The position numbers and the translations under genes are program-made. This document shows, in pieces, positions 9,606 to 20,130 of a DNA stretch of 64,000 bases. This stretch comes from Elephas maximus indicus. Lineage: Eukaryota; Chordata; Mammalia; Proboscidea; Elephantidae. Below the pieces are notes generated by a model, which saw nothing but the letters and a program-made list of their open reading frames with translations, was not told the DNA's origin and searched no databases. The DNA lies in NCBI RefSeq assembly GCF_024166365.1, contig NC_064844.1:806001-870000 (forward strand), in the 5' to 3' direction. Positions within the stretch are counted from its first letter, which is position 1, and each line of letters opens with the position of its first letter.

Positions 9606-12312
9606 AGCTGTGTCATAGAAGAACTATGTAAATCGGTGTTCTTGGACTTGTATTCGGTAGTGATTTATAAATGAGAGTTTCAGGGTGAAGTGTGCTGCAG
9701 CAGTGTACCATATATACTGCTTTTTTATCATGTTTATTCAGTAATGATTTGACCAAGGTGCGACAGAAACCAGTAGGTATGTGCTTGTAAAAGGTACTCA
9801 GCCTAGTCAACTATGTTCTAAATAAACAGTGCAAAAAAGCAAAAATTAGTTTTCTTTCCTCATAAATGGTGAGATTTAGGTCTATTAGGTATAATGTAGC
9901 TAAGTTAATTTTATTTAAGATTGGTTATATACCAGGAAAATAACTGGGCTTTTTGTTTTTAGTGTGATTTTGTTAATGTGTGTGTTACTTTTCTCTCAAA
10001 TTCCATAGACATTAAAAAACAGTTTCCAAATGTTACCCAGTTAATTGAACTGATGAAGTATAAACCTGGCCTTCTCTTGCACTTTTCCTTGCTGTGGTGA
10101 AGACAGATTTCCCTTCCTGTGCTGTCCGAAGCCTCTTCTAGAGCATCTGTCTTGCTTATAGTTCCCTGGAAGACCTTACTCCCTAACCATTGCTAAATGG
10201 ATTAAAGACAGATGCCTGACTCTCTCGATTAGCAGGGCTGCTGTCAGTCAGATTTTTTGTCAGGATATTTGAACTAAAAGAATATCTGAGCAGCTGAACG
10301 AATGTAAGTGCTTTAGCAAGCTGATGTGGCAAGCAGAAACTTTGAGCAAGTGGAGGACGCTGTAGCGAGAATTGGAGCAAATTGAAGCTCTATAAAGAGA
10401 CAAAAAAGTAGTGTGTGGCTTTCCAGTACCCAGGCTGGAGCTCCCTATGTGTGCCGTTTGAATTAGCATGCAACCAAATGAGTTTGATGTAGTATTGTCC
10501 CTGTATGAGCTCTCCTGTATTGGAGGTTTAGTGAGAACTTGAGTTGTGAATGCTTCTTCACAGTCTAGGTTCGGTTCCTGGAACAATGTGGAGTGTCATC
10601 TCTTAGTGTTTTGGTGGCAGGAGAAAACCTAATCTGTATCATTGATTTCTTTACCAGGGTGCTTAGTCTTTTTCTAAGGAATAAAAGTAGCTTTGTTGTT
10701 TCTCATTCTAGAAAGGATATTTGCTTGTTTACAAAGAAAGCAAATACTGTGGAAAATAATAAGAAAGTGAGAAGAATCTTAAACTCTACTTACCAAATAA
10801 TTACTGTTCATGTTTTGGTAAACGTTTCTTCAGACAATTCTTTTCTCTCTTGCCTGAAGCATGCTATTATATGTAAGTAAACTCATATGTCACATGATAC
10901 TCTGTCATTTTTATTAATAAGGCATAGGCATCTTTCCATGTTAACATGGAAATATTCGATGACTTCAGTGTATTAGTTGGTCATACTGTAACTTAACCAG
11001 TCCTGTGCTAATGGGCATTTGGGTTGTTATATGCCTCTGTGTAGCTGTCCAATTCCCTCCTTGGATAGTATCTGTGAAGTTAGATTGTTGAGTAGCTTCT
11101 GCAGCTCATCTGGGAGGAAATCTGGCAATATGATAAAATTAGAAGAATAAATTTGTCCCTCCAACATTAGCGATCAGTGTATAGGTTTCATAGTCTAAAA
11201 GGGTTCATTTTGATTCTTAGGTCTCTGGGTTATCTTGAAATATGAGTGCAGTGTCTTGGTTCTAAACCGCTATCAGACAAAACAGGGAGGTACTTTTTAT
11301 TCTGTGTAACTTTGCTGCCAGAGTCGTGGAGCGTATTCTGATTATTGAGGAAGGCTCAGTAACCAGTGATGAGTGTGAAAGTGTGAGAGTAATAAGAGCA
11401 CTAAAGGTCAGAATAAATTGAGACTTAAGAAAAATACTTGAACGATAGGGCTTTTGAAGTTGCGTTCAGAAAGAGAAGAGAAATAAGGGGACAATGAATC
11501 CCCTGCTTGGTAGAGTGGTGTGATATGGTGTGGTCAGTAGACTGTAATGCTGTAGTATTTTTTTCCATCTTCCCTTCCGTTGGAAGTCCCCAAACTGGCA
11601 GGATAAATCACGTATTGAGAGGGACTCTAACCTCAAGATTGTTGAGGAAATAATCAGAGCTTTGTTAGTAGTGTTGAGTTAAAATCTCCAAGTTTGGGCA
11701 GATTATGTGAAGTGAAGGCAAAAGAGCTTGGGGATGTATGGTATTGTGAAGCTTCAGCTGTTAAGTTTCCAGAAAAGCAGAGACTGGCAAATATTGCTCA
11801 GGTTTTTTTCCTCATTTTGAAAACTACAAGAGACTTGCCACTGTTACATAGTTAATCACTTAGGAAAGAGTGAAGTGATAGTAAAGAGTTGGCATAGCAG
11901 TAGAAACTTGTGTTAAACCAGTCTCATTTCCTTCTTTGATCTAGAATCCAATATGGTAAATCATAGAAATGCCAGCAAAGATATGACATATGTTGATTAC
12001 ATCAAGGCACTTCACAGAATCTGATGATACCTTTGTGGAAAAGATAAGATTTTTTTTTTTTTTTCTTGGAGGCTGTTATCCTTCATTCTTTTCAAGATTT
12101 TCAGTAATGATCATTGGTTTTCAAACTGTTCCCTTGGAGTAGATTTGGCCCTGTCTCAAGGGGATGACGGGGACTTTGAAACCTTTTCCTTTGTTTCAAA
12201 ATTAAAAGCTCATTTCTGTTTTATAAATTGAGGTTCCATGTAAATTTCTTTTGGGGAGAAAGGGGTGTAGCTACTTTATAAATAACCTTAAAAGCCACTA
12301 ACGATATAGTGT
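9606..12312 (+). other. Intron 1, mostly unclassified sequence
   Basis: No coding exon or RNA gene is seen. A short stretch at about 10880-11050 (ATCTTTCCATGTTAACATGG, then GGGCATTTGGGTTGTTATAT) may be an antisense old L1. The remainder is unclassified; the open frames at 10183-10880 lack domains and splice context. Confidence 0.45.
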
Positions 12313-12502
12313 GATAAACCAAACTAGTTGCTGTCGAGTCTGTTCAGACTCATGGAGACCCCATGTGTTATAGAGTGAAACTGTTCCTTATGGTTTTCAG
12401 CAGATCACAGGCCATTCTTCCAAGTTGCTCTGTGGGTGGGTTTGAACCACCAACTTTGCCGTTAGCAGTTGAGTGCTTCGTTGTTTTACCACCCAGGAAC
12501 TT
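12313..12502 (-). mobile_element. AfroSINE (longer variant), antisense
   Basis: Reverse orientation: tail first (TTGCTGTCGAGTCTGTTCAG, ACTCATGGAGACCCCATG), then GTGGGTGGGTTTGAACCACC and CCGTTAGCAGTTGAGTGCTT, the reversed tRNA-like head. Body differs from the short AfroSINE by the GATCACAGGCCATTCTTCC segment. Confidence 0.75.
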
Positions 12503-12515
12503 CATATTACGTGAT

Positions 12516-12659
12516 CAAAAAAAAAAAAAAAAAAGCGAAACCATGGCTGTCAAGTTGATTCCAACTCATAGCGACCCTATAGGACTGAGTAGATCTGCCT
12601 CATAGGGTTTCCAAGGAGCAGATTGGCACATCTTTGTCCGGTAAAATGGCTGGTGGGTT
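12516..12659 (-). mobile_element. AfroSINE, antisense, with imperfect duplication
   Basis: Poly(A) remnant (A-rich 12518-12534 region) followed by CAAGTTGATTCCAACTCATA, GCGACCCTATAGG and CATAGGGTTTCCAAGGAGCA. The flanks CATATTACGTGAT (12503-12515) and CATATTATGTGAT (12660-12672) differ at one base and look like a target-site duplication. It therefore inserted beside the neighbouring SINE after that one was in place. Confidence 0.8.
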
Positions 12660-12794
12660 CATATTATGTGATAGGTGCTCAAAAAGCCAACCCAACATGA
12701 AGCTCTTAAGTAGCATGCCCAGATTACAGGAAGTAATAGTGCCATGCTTGTGTAGTTGTATTGAATTGTGTATAACACTGTGGTGATACTATGT

Positions 12795-13085
12795 TGTCAC
12801 CTGCCATCAAGTCAGCCGCCAGCTCATGGTGACCCCAGTGCACAGTGCTGTCGGACCGTGGTGGTCCACAGGACTTCTATCAGCTGACTTTCAGAAGTAT
12901 ATGATCAGGCATTTGTTCCCGTCTCAGTGTTGGAAGTCTGCTGAAACCCGTTCAGGGTCGTAACAACACGCAAGCTCTCACTGACAGACGGTTGCCGACC
13001 GCTTGAGGTGCGCTGGCCTAGAATTGAACCCACGTCCCTGGTGTGCAAGGCGCGAATTCTGCGCTGAACCACTGCTTTCCTCGAT
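12795..13085 (-). mobile_element. SINE with second-type tRNA head, antisense
   Basis: On the - strand the head reads AAAGCAGTGGTTCAGCGCAG, then GTGGGTTCAATTCTAGGCCA (B-box-like) and GCGCACCTCAAGCGG, then a body with CTTGCGTGTTGTTACGACCC and GAACGGGTTTCAGCAGAC, and an RTE-like tail. Same family as 13690-13974 and 60225-60475. Confidence 0.8.
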
Positions 13086-13560
13086 GTTAATATACTTATG
13101 GCTATTTGACCACTGTGTAATTTCACGTCTTAATTGAACCTTTCAATAGTCATGAGAAAAAGAATGATTTGGTCAAATTACATAGTAGCAGGACTAAAAC
13201 CAGACTTTAGGTCTTATTTCTACCCTATACTTTCCCCTAACATGGCATCTTTTTTTTTTTTTAAAGAAGAGCCTGACTATGGGAGTTGGAATACTCGTGA
13301 GAAACTGTTTAGTGCACTGTGGAAAGATTAATTCAGGTTAAAGTGGATTTGGCAAGACTTGAAGGAAGATGGAATGTTCAACTGGGCCTTTAGCTGCATG
13401 CTGGGAGTGAGGGTGGTGGAATGGCTTACTGTGATCTGTGAATGACATAGCTGCCGCCAGCCTCATCCCTTTGCTCGCTCTGCCTTCTTTTATTGCTGTT
13501 TGTGCTGCCACTGAGCCTTTATTTATGCCTGGAACTTTATCACCTTCCTAAACCTTCAAG

Positions 13561-13688
13561 AGGAAACCCTGGTGGCACAGTGGTTAAGTGCTGTGGCTAA
13601 CCAAAAGGTCGCAGTTTGAATGCACCAGATGCTCCTTGGGAACTCTGTGGGGCAGTTCTGCTCTGTCCTTTAGGGTCGCCGTGAGTCT
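13561..13688 (+). mobile_element. AfroSINE, 3' tail cut by next SINE
   Basis: Head AAACCCTGGTGGCACAGTGG, body CTCCTTGGGAACTCTGTGGG and the beginning of the tail (AGGGTCGCCGTGAGT). The tail stops where the tRNA-Gly-like SINE starts. Confidence 0.85.
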
Positions 13689-13689
13689 G

Positions 13690-13974
13690 GCAGTGGTGGT
13701 TCAGAGGTCGAATTTTTTCTCCTTCCACGCGGGAGACCCAGGTTTGATTCCTGGCCAGTGCACCTCAAGTGCAGCCACCACTCATCTGCTGGTGGAGGTT
13801 TACGTGTTGCCATGACGCTGAACAGGTTTCAGTGGAGCTTCCAGACTAAAGACAGATTAGGAAGAAGGACCTGGGGATCTCCTGAAAATCAGCCAGTGAA
13901 AACTCCACGGTCCTGTTGTGCATGGGGTCATCATGAGTTGGGGGCCGACTCGATGCAGCTAACAACAACGAGCA
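13690..13974 (+). mobile_element. SINE with tRNA-Gly-like head
   Basis: The first about 73 bases resemble a tRNA-Gly gene: GCAGTGGTGGTTCAGAGGTC (A-box region), CCACGCGGGAGACCC (anticodon and variable arm region), GGTTTGATTCCTGGCCAGTG (B box and acceptor return). The body reads ACCTCAAGTGCAGCCACC, GTTGCCATGACGCTGAACAG and TTCAGTGGAGCTTCC. The tail GGGGCCGACTCGATG, then CAGCTAACAACAAC matches the RTE 3' end. The head is too mutated to be a functional tRNA. Confidence 0.85.
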
Positions 13975-14527
13975 GTCCAGGTGTGTGCTATTTTAAGGTG
14001 TGGTTAAAATCTTAATCCATGGATTCATAACATTATCAGACCTTTGCTTTGCTACGACTTGCTCTGCTGTGCTTTGTTGGTTTCAACAGTTTGACCCTTT
14101 CCGTGGTAGTGGAAATGAGTACTACAAATCTTTATACCTACCGTACTGTCTGGACATACCATATTTTTACTGTATAGAGGAAGAGAGGGATTCTCTTTGA
14201 GAACCTGCTGTACAAGAACAAGGAAGCTTCTTTCCCAAAACTTCCCCAGTAAATGACACTTTGTACATCATTGGCCCACGTTAGTCATGAGCCTAACGGG
14301 GATGGACTTTGTTTTAAACTGGTCAGAACCTACTCCTGAAGCTTATCCCATCCAAGGCTCATAAGTAAAAGTGGATGCTTCACAAAAAGAAATTTGACAT
14401 ACCAATACCATGAGGGCTTCTGGGTCACAAGAACACAGGTATCTAGTAAATTGTGCTATATACCAAAAACCATTCTTTAATGTTGTATTTACTGAGTTGA
14501 TATATTTTGAGAGTGTCTCACTTTATT

Positions 14528-14921
14528 TTTATGGTTTTTATTTTATTTTTTGTGTTGAGAATATATATAGCAGAACATACTAGTTAAGCTAAGCTACTGT
14601 TTGGTTTTGAGAAGACTTCAGGGGATATTTTTGGTTTAAGGGTTAAAGATTATCTCAGAGGTATAGTTCCGGGAATTCATCTAGCCTCCACGGCTCCAGA
14701 AAATCTGGATTCTATGACAATTTGAAATTCTGTTCTGCATTTTCCTTGTTTTGATCAGGGATTCGTCTGTAGAGTCCCGATCAAAACATTCAGCAGTGGT
14801 AACCAAGCACCGTCCAGTTCTTCTGGTCTCGTGGCAAAGGAGGCAGGTGTTCATGGAGGCAGTTAGCCACACATTCCATTTCTTCCTCTTATTCCTCCTA
14901 TTTCTGACTCTTCTTTGAGAA
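14528..14921 (-). mobile_element. L1 3' fragment (older subfamily), antisense
   Basis: GTGTTGAGAATATATATAGC and GAAGACTTCAGGGGATAT mark an older L1 3'UTR, also seen at 20131 and 31284. Near-identical flanks TGTCTCACTTTATT (14514-14527) and TGCCTCACTTTATT (14922-14935) suggest a target-site duplication. Confidence 0.75.
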
Positions 14922-14935
14922 TGCCTCACTTTATT

Positions 14936-15110
14936 ATTCTTTTTAAATTTTCTTGTTGAGAATATACACAGCAGAACATACACCAGTTCAACTGTTTGTA
15001 CATGTACAGTTCACTGGCATTGATCACATCGTTCGTGTTGTACATCCATTCTCTCTCCTCTTCTGAGTTGTTCCTCCCTTATTAACGTAAACTCACTGCC
15101 CCTTGAAGTG
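14936..15110 (-). mobile_element. Second L1 3' fragment, antisense
   Basis: Starts with the same 3'UTR text (CTTGTTGAGAATATACACAG) and continues to GTTGTTCCTCCCTTATTAAC. Being immediately beside 14528-14921, it probably served as the target for that insertion. Confidence 0.7.
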
Positions 15111-15325
15111 CAGTGGGAGGAGCTTAGTTTTGCGAGGTTGGGGAAGGCTTCTTGTAATAGTATTTAAGTGGACCTTGGAGTGATTTTTCTTTATGTTGAT
15201 TGGAATTAGAGAGATGGTTATTTCAGTAAAAAGTTTTGTAGAAATAGTAAGCATAGTTTGTTTTTTCTGAAATTTTTTAAAGGGTTTTTTCTCGTTTTGT
15301 TCCTCTTCCCCACTAGGACTTTGCT

Positions 15326-15352
15326 CCCCCCCCCCCCCCCGTTTTTTTTTTT
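15326..15352 (+). repeat. C15/T11 homopolymer tract
   Basis: Fifteen C followed by G and eleven T. A low-complexity slippage site where assembly length is uncertain. Confidence 0.9.
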
Positions 15353-15450
15353 GCCTCTATCCTCCGAAGCTTTCCTCAGGCTTTTGAAATCTGGCTTCTG
15401 TTTCTGACTAAAACCTATTGGTCACAGGTCACCAGTGGCCTCCTGTTTAC

Positions 15451-15632
15451 CAAACCAAAAAAAAAAAAAAAACCAAACCCTGTGCCGTTGAGTCAATTGC
15501 AACTCATAGTGACCCTGTAGGACAGAGTAGAACTGCCCCTTAGAGTTTCCAAGGAGCGCCTGGCGGATTTGAACTGCTGACCCTTTGGTTAGCAGCCGTA
15601 GCACTTCACCACTGCGCCACTGGGGCTTCCAA
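15451..15632 (-). mobile_element. AfroSINE, antisense
   Basis: A-rich stretch (reversed tail is AACCAAACCCTGTGCCGTTG), then AGTCAATTGCAACTCATAGT, CAAGGAGCGCCTGGCGGATT and GTTAGCAGCCGTAGCACTT, ending CACTGGGGCTTCC. Complete short form. Confidence 0.9.
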
Positions 15633-15878
15633 AGCACAAAGCAAGTGAAGAACTTTACCTTATTGACCAGTGCTTTCCCTTGCTGTTTTATCTAAAAAAA
15701 ATTTTTTGGGGGGGCTTATGAATATAATGTATATGACATTCATATGCACATTACATACATGTAATGTAGAGAGCTTTGAAAATAACTGACATAAATAAAA
15801 ACAAATGTTTGTAATTCTGTTGTTAAAATTTTGGAATATATCATTCCAGTTATCCGTGTTTGGCGGCGGGGGGGGGGG

Positions 15879-16060
15879 AACCCTGGGGGCATAGTGGTTA
15901 AAGTGCCACGAGTGCCACAGCTGCAAACCAAAAGGTCGACAGTTCAAATCCACCAGGTGCTCCTTGAAAACTATGGGACAGTTCTTCTTTGTCCTTTAGG
16001 TCGCTGTGATTTGGAATCGACTTGATGGCAACGGGTTTTTACACACACACACACACACAC
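15879..16060 (+). mobile_element. AfroSINE followed by (AC)10 microsatellite
   Basis: Head AACCCTGGGGGCATAGTGG with a small local duplication (AGTGCCACGAGTGCCACAG), body and tail, then ten AC dinucleotides at 16041-16060. Microsatellites commonly grow from SINE tails. Confidence 0.88.
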
Positions 16061-16184
16061 GTGTATATTTGAGTTCATACTTACTTGCTGTTTGCTTTTT
16101 TCATGAGCATTTTCTCATATTCTTACGTATCTAAGAACAGAATTTAATGGCAGCCTACTTTTTAGTTTTTTGAATATAACACAT

Positions 16185-17337
16185 TTTTTAAAAAATAATT
16201 TTTATTGTGCTTTAAGTGAAGGTTTACAAATCAAGTCAGTCTCTCACACAAAAACTTACATACAGCTTGCTACATACTCCCAATTACTCTACCCCTAATG
16301 AGACAGCCCACTTCCTCCCTCCACTCTCTCTTTTCGTGTCCATCTTGCCAGCTTCTAACCCCCTCTACCTTCTCGTCTCCCCTCTAGGCAGGAGATGCCA
16401 ACATAGTCTTAAGTGTCCACCTGATCCAAGAAGCTTACTCCTCACCAGCATCCCTCTCCAACCCATTGTCCAGTCCAATCCATGTCTGAAGAGTTGGCTT
16501 CGGGAATGGGTCCTGTCCTGTGCCAAGAGAAGGTCTGGGGACCATGACCACTGGGGTCCTTCTAGTCTCAGTCAGACCATTAAGTCCGGTGTTATGGGAA
16601 ATTGGGGTCTGCATCCCACTGCTCTCCTGCTTCCTCAGGGGTTCTCTGTTGTGCTCCCTGTCAGGGAAATCATTGGTTGTAGCCAGGCACCATCTAGTTC
16701 TTTTCTGGTCTCAGAATGATGTAGTTTCTGGTTTACGTGGCCCTTTCTGTCTCTTGGGCTCGTAATTACCTTGTGTCCTTGGTGTTCTTCATTCTCCTTT
16801 GATCCAGGTGGGTTGAGACTCATTGATGCATCTTAGATGGCTGCTTGCTAGCGTTTAAGACTAAAGATGCCACTTTTCAAAGTGGGATGCAGAATGTTTT
16901 CTTAATAGATTTTATTGTGCCAGTTGACCTAGATGTCCCCTGAAACCATGGTCCCCAAACCCCTGCCTCTGCTCTGCTGTCCTTCGAAGCATTCAGTTTA
17001 TTCAGGAAACTTCTTTGCTTTTGGATTAGTCCAGTTGTGCCAACCTCCCCTGTATTGTGTGTTGTCTTTCCCTTCACCTAAAGTAGCTCTTATTTACTAT
17101 CTAATTAGTGAATACCCATCTCCCACACTCCCTCCCTCTCACTTCTCATACCTACAAAAGAATGTTTTCTTCTCAGTTTAAACTATTTTTTCAGTTATTA
17201 TAATAGTGGTCCTAGACAATATTTGTCCTTTTGCCTCTGACTAATTTCACTCAGCATAATGCCTTCCAGGTTCCTCCACATTATGAAATGTTTCACAGAT
17301 TCCTCACTGCTCTTAATCAATGTGTAGTATTCCATTG
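16185..17337 (-). mobile_element. 5'-truncated L1 with 13-bp target-site duplication
   Basis: Reversed poly(A)-like start, the 3'UTR signature TTATTGTGCTTTAAGTGAAG, and antisense sequence up to the ORF2 end (TTTCACTCAGCATAATGCC). The flanks GAATATAACACAT (16172-16184) and GAATGTAACACAT (17338-17350) form a duplication with one mismatch. Confidence 0.9.
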
Positions 17338-17350
17338 GAATGTAACACAT

Positions 17351-18115
17351 ATTTAACTGGCATTATCTGTTGTAAAAAAAAGTTATGAAACATCCTTGAG
17401 CATAGAAATCTGGGTCATGTCCTGTGTCAAAAGATACAATTTTTTTTTTAAGGCTTCTGATTGCCAAATTACCTTCCAGAAAGGTTGCTTTAATTTATAT
17501 CGTTCTTAGAAGTGTATGAGAGTGCCTGCTCATTTGTACTAGCTGTTCCGTCGCCGCAGCTCAATACGGTACCAGCTGTTCCGTCGCCGCAGCTCGATAC
17601 GGTACCAGCTGTTCCGTCGCCGCAGCTCGATACGGTACCAGCTGTTCCGTCGCCGCAGCTCGATACGGTACCAGCTGTTCCGTCGCCGCAGCTCGATACG
17701 GTACCAGCTGTTCCGTCGCCGCAGCTCGATACGGTACCAGCTGTTCCGTCGCCGCAGCTCGATACGGTACTAGCTGTTCCGTCGTCGCAGCTCGATATGG
17801 TAGGGATAAAAGTGGGCAGTCATGAGCCTGAGCTGTTCGGCTCCCGTGAGTTCAGATAGTGAGGGTTTACTGTGTTATTTGTTTTGACATACTGGTTTTT
17901 GAGTTTTGATAGTGAGTTAAACAGCCCAGCCAGTCAGCTTTGGTTATTTAGAAAGTTTTTCCCCTATCCTGGGATCAGATATCCATTTATATCTCTTTCT
18001 AGCTCTTATGGATTTGTTAATCTTTAATCCATTTGGAATTTATTTTGATGTAAGGTGTAAAGCGGAATTCAACATCAGTTTTTCCTAGCTGTCACTTGGT
18101 GGTCCTAGCATGGGG
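17351..18115 (-). mobile_element. Old L1 ORF2 fragment, antisense, split by a minisatellite
   Basis: Antisense L1 motifs flank the tandem array: CCAAATTACCTTCCAGAAAG to its left and AATCTTTAATCCATTTGGAA to its right. The minisatellite at 17541-17802 therefore lies in or between remnants of an old L1. Confidence 0.6.
17541..17802 (+). repeat. 33-bp minisatellite, about 8 copies, CpG-dense
   Basis: Unit starts AGCTGTTCCGTCGCCGCAGC and ends TCGATACGGTACC. Copies begin at 17541, 17574, 17607, 17640, 17673, 17706, 17739 and 17772. Copies 2 to 6 are identical; the first and last two carry changes, the usual pattern for expansion by unequal exchange. Each perfect unit holds five CpGs (about 38 in the array by hand count). 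Because 33 is divisible by three, an artefactual frame with an 11-residue repeat (AVPSPQLDTVP) stays open; there is no evidence that it is translated. Confidence 0.97.
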
Positions 18116-18188
18116 ACAGTGTCTGACCTCTGACCTCACAAAGAGGAAGGAGAATCAAGATCAGCAGCCCAAGGCTGATTATTGTGAG

Positions 18189-19385
18189 TCACCAGCTGCA
18201 TCAGCCCCTAAGCCTGTCCTTTGAAGCTCTGAAGCCAGGCGTTGACTTCTCCTCTCTAGCTGTGAAAGTCCTAGATGGCACCTTCTCCCAATATGAGGCT
18301 GTTTCTTCTCCATTGAAAATCTGCTGTTGAGTGTAGCCGCCTTGGTCAGTTACCGTAGCTAGATTTAGGGGTGACTTGCCGCAGCTCCGCCTTGGTCAGT
18401 TACCGTAGCTAGATTTAGGGGTGACTTGCCGCAGCTCCGCCTTCGTCAGTTACCGTAGCTAGATTTAGGGGTGACTTGCCGCATCTCTGCCTTCGTCAGT
18501 TACCGTAGCTAGATTTAGGGGTGACTTGCCGCAGCTCCGCCTTCGTCAGTTACCGTAGCTAGATTTCGGGGTGACTTGCTGCAGCTCCGCCTTCGTCAGT
18601 TACCGTAGCTAGATTTAGGGGTGACTTGCCGCAGGTCCTTCAGCAGTTGTGGCTTTAGCTTGTACTTTTATATATATTATGGAGATGGCTTTTTTTGTTA
18701 AACTTTATGAACCAACCTCTTCTAGCTTCAAAATTTCTGTAGCTTCCCCACCTCTCTCAGCCTTCATAGACTTTAAGAGGGGTCTTGCTCTGGATCAGGC
18801 TTTGGCTTAAAGGGTTTGATCTTCTATGCAGACCACTAAAACTTTCTCTACATCAGCAATAAGGCTGTTTTCATTTTTTTATCATTTGTGTTTTCACTGG
18901 AGTAGCACTTTTAATTTCCTTCAAGAACTTTTCCTTTGCATTCACAACTTCGTTAATTGGTGTTAAGAGGCCTAGCTTTTGGCCTGTCTCAGCTTTGGAC
19001 ATGCTTTTCTCACTAAGTTTAATCATTTCTAGGTTTTGATTTAAAGTGAGAGACTTGCGACTCTTCCTTTGACTTGAACACTTAGAGGCTATTGTAGAGT
19101 TATTAATTAGTTTCATTTCAATATTGTTGTGTGTCAGGGAATAGGGAGGCCTGAGGAGAGGGAGAGAGATGGGCAAATGGCGGGTCAGTGGAGCACTCAG
19201 AACACACACAGAATTTGTTAAGTTTGTCGTCTTATATGAGCGTGGTTTGTGGTGCCCCAAAACAGTTACAATAGTGACATCAAAGATCACTGATCCCAGG
19301 TCACTGTAATAGGTACAATAATAACAAAATGTAACACAGACACAGTGAGCACATGCCGTTGGAAAAATGGCGCCAACCAATAGAC
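18189..19385 (-). mobile_element. Tigger1-type DNA transposon, copy 1 (transposase 5' half), antisense
   Basis: The - strand encodes a decayed pogo/Tigger transposase N-terminus with a CENP-B-like DNA-binding region: [20 protein letters not shown], then [19 protein letters not shown] and [16 protein letters not shown]. Reading antisense, the leader sequence ATGCCGTTGGAAAAATGGCG near 19351 is also Tigger1-like. The terminal inverted repeat is absent; an unclassified repeat begins at about 19386. The part encoding the catalytic core is missing apart from the patch at 18189-18640. Confidence 0.8.
18341..18634 (-). repeat. 50-bp minisatellite inside Tigger copy 1, 6 copies
   Basis: Copies start at 18341, 18391, 18441, 18491, 18541 and 18591; unit CTTGGTCAGTTACCGTAGCT, then AGATTTAGGGGTGACTTGCC and GCAGCTCCGC. 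The first two copies are identical; later ones have CTTCG for CTTGG and a few other changes. The unit derives from transposase coding sequence. Tigger copy 2 carries two copies of the same unit at 57166 and 57216. Confidence 0.97.
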
Positions 19386-19795
19386 TTGCTTAGTGAAGCT
19401 GACAAACCCCAAATGAGCAGGTTAAGCGGAAGGCTGGCGGCTCACGGAATGCGGGAGCTGGCGAGTCCCAAGATCTGCAGGCCAGGTGTGAGGGTACCGG
19501 CTCAGGTTCCAAGAACTGGATGTCAGGGGATGACGAGTCAAATGCAGGATCTAGAGCAAGCCAGCTTTGCCAGAACATCCATGTATATGTTGAACGCAGG
19601 CCATACCCCCAAGGGAACTCCCTTTTCAGCTGATTGAGAGCTCACATCAGCTCACAAAATAGAAGATGATTGCATCATTATGCAACTGCCAGATTATATG
19701 TTTTGTAACTGCCAAACTATATCATTATATAACTGCCAATCCACTGAGAAGCATCGCCCAGCCGAATCAGCACTCAGCCTTAACCGTCACAGATG
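19386..19795. repeat. Unclassified repeat, shares a segment with 35910-36050
   Basis: The text CTCACAAAATAGAAGATGAT, CATTATGCAACTGCCAGATT, AACTGCCAATCCACTGAG and AACCGTCACAG recurs, diverged, at 35910-36050 (CACAAAATGGAGGATGACTA, ATAACCGCCAGATTACATCA). Occurrence twice shows it is a dispersed repeat; I cannot name it. Confidence 0.55.
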
Positions 19796-20130
19796 ACTTC
19801 AGGGGATCGTTTTGGTTTAAGGTTTAAAGATTCCTTAGGGCAGTAGAAGCTTGTGGCGGTGGAGGGGGATGTCAGCCAACCCCAGTGGCTCCAGAAAGCC
19901 TGGATTCCAGGAGAATTTGAATTCGAGTAGTATTGACGTCTTAACAGTAAGTCTGCCTCATGAGCACAGGCTATGTCTTTACGTCTTTAGTTTCTTTCAG
20001 CACTATTTTAGAGTTTTCAGAGAACAAGTCCTTTACTTCCCTATGTAAATTTATTCGTAGTTATTTTATTCTTTTGGATGCTATTGTAAAGAAATTGTTT
20101 TCTTAATTATTTCTTCTAAATTGTATTTTG
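19796..20130 (-). mobile_element. L1 fragments, antisense
   Basis: A piece of old L1 3'UTR (GACTTCAGGGGATCGTTTTG) joins directly to antisense ORF2-type text (GTATTGACGTCTTAACAGTA, AGTCCTTTACTTCCCTATG). The join implies an internal deletion. Confidence 0.65.

Noticed and set aside
13690-13762. Possible tRNA-Gly gene
   Set aside because: The A and B boxes are recognisable but the stems carry mismatches, the sequence continues into a repeated body and RTE-like tail, and the same unit occurs twice more. It is a SINE head.
17512-17859. 115-residue frame with an 11-residue repeat
   Set aside because: It is a by-product of the 33-bp minisatellite, whose length is divisible by three. There is no start context, splice context or domain.
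17541-18634. Two regular repeat arrays that superficially look like CRISPR
   Set aside because: The units are contiguous with no unique spacers, lie in a mammalian intron and have no cas genes. They are minisatellites.
18871-19380. 169-residue - strand frame with a DNA-binding-like segment
   Set aside because: It is the decayed N-terminus of a Tigger1 transposase. A second diverged copy at 57546-57776 shows the same text, and the catalytic core is missing.
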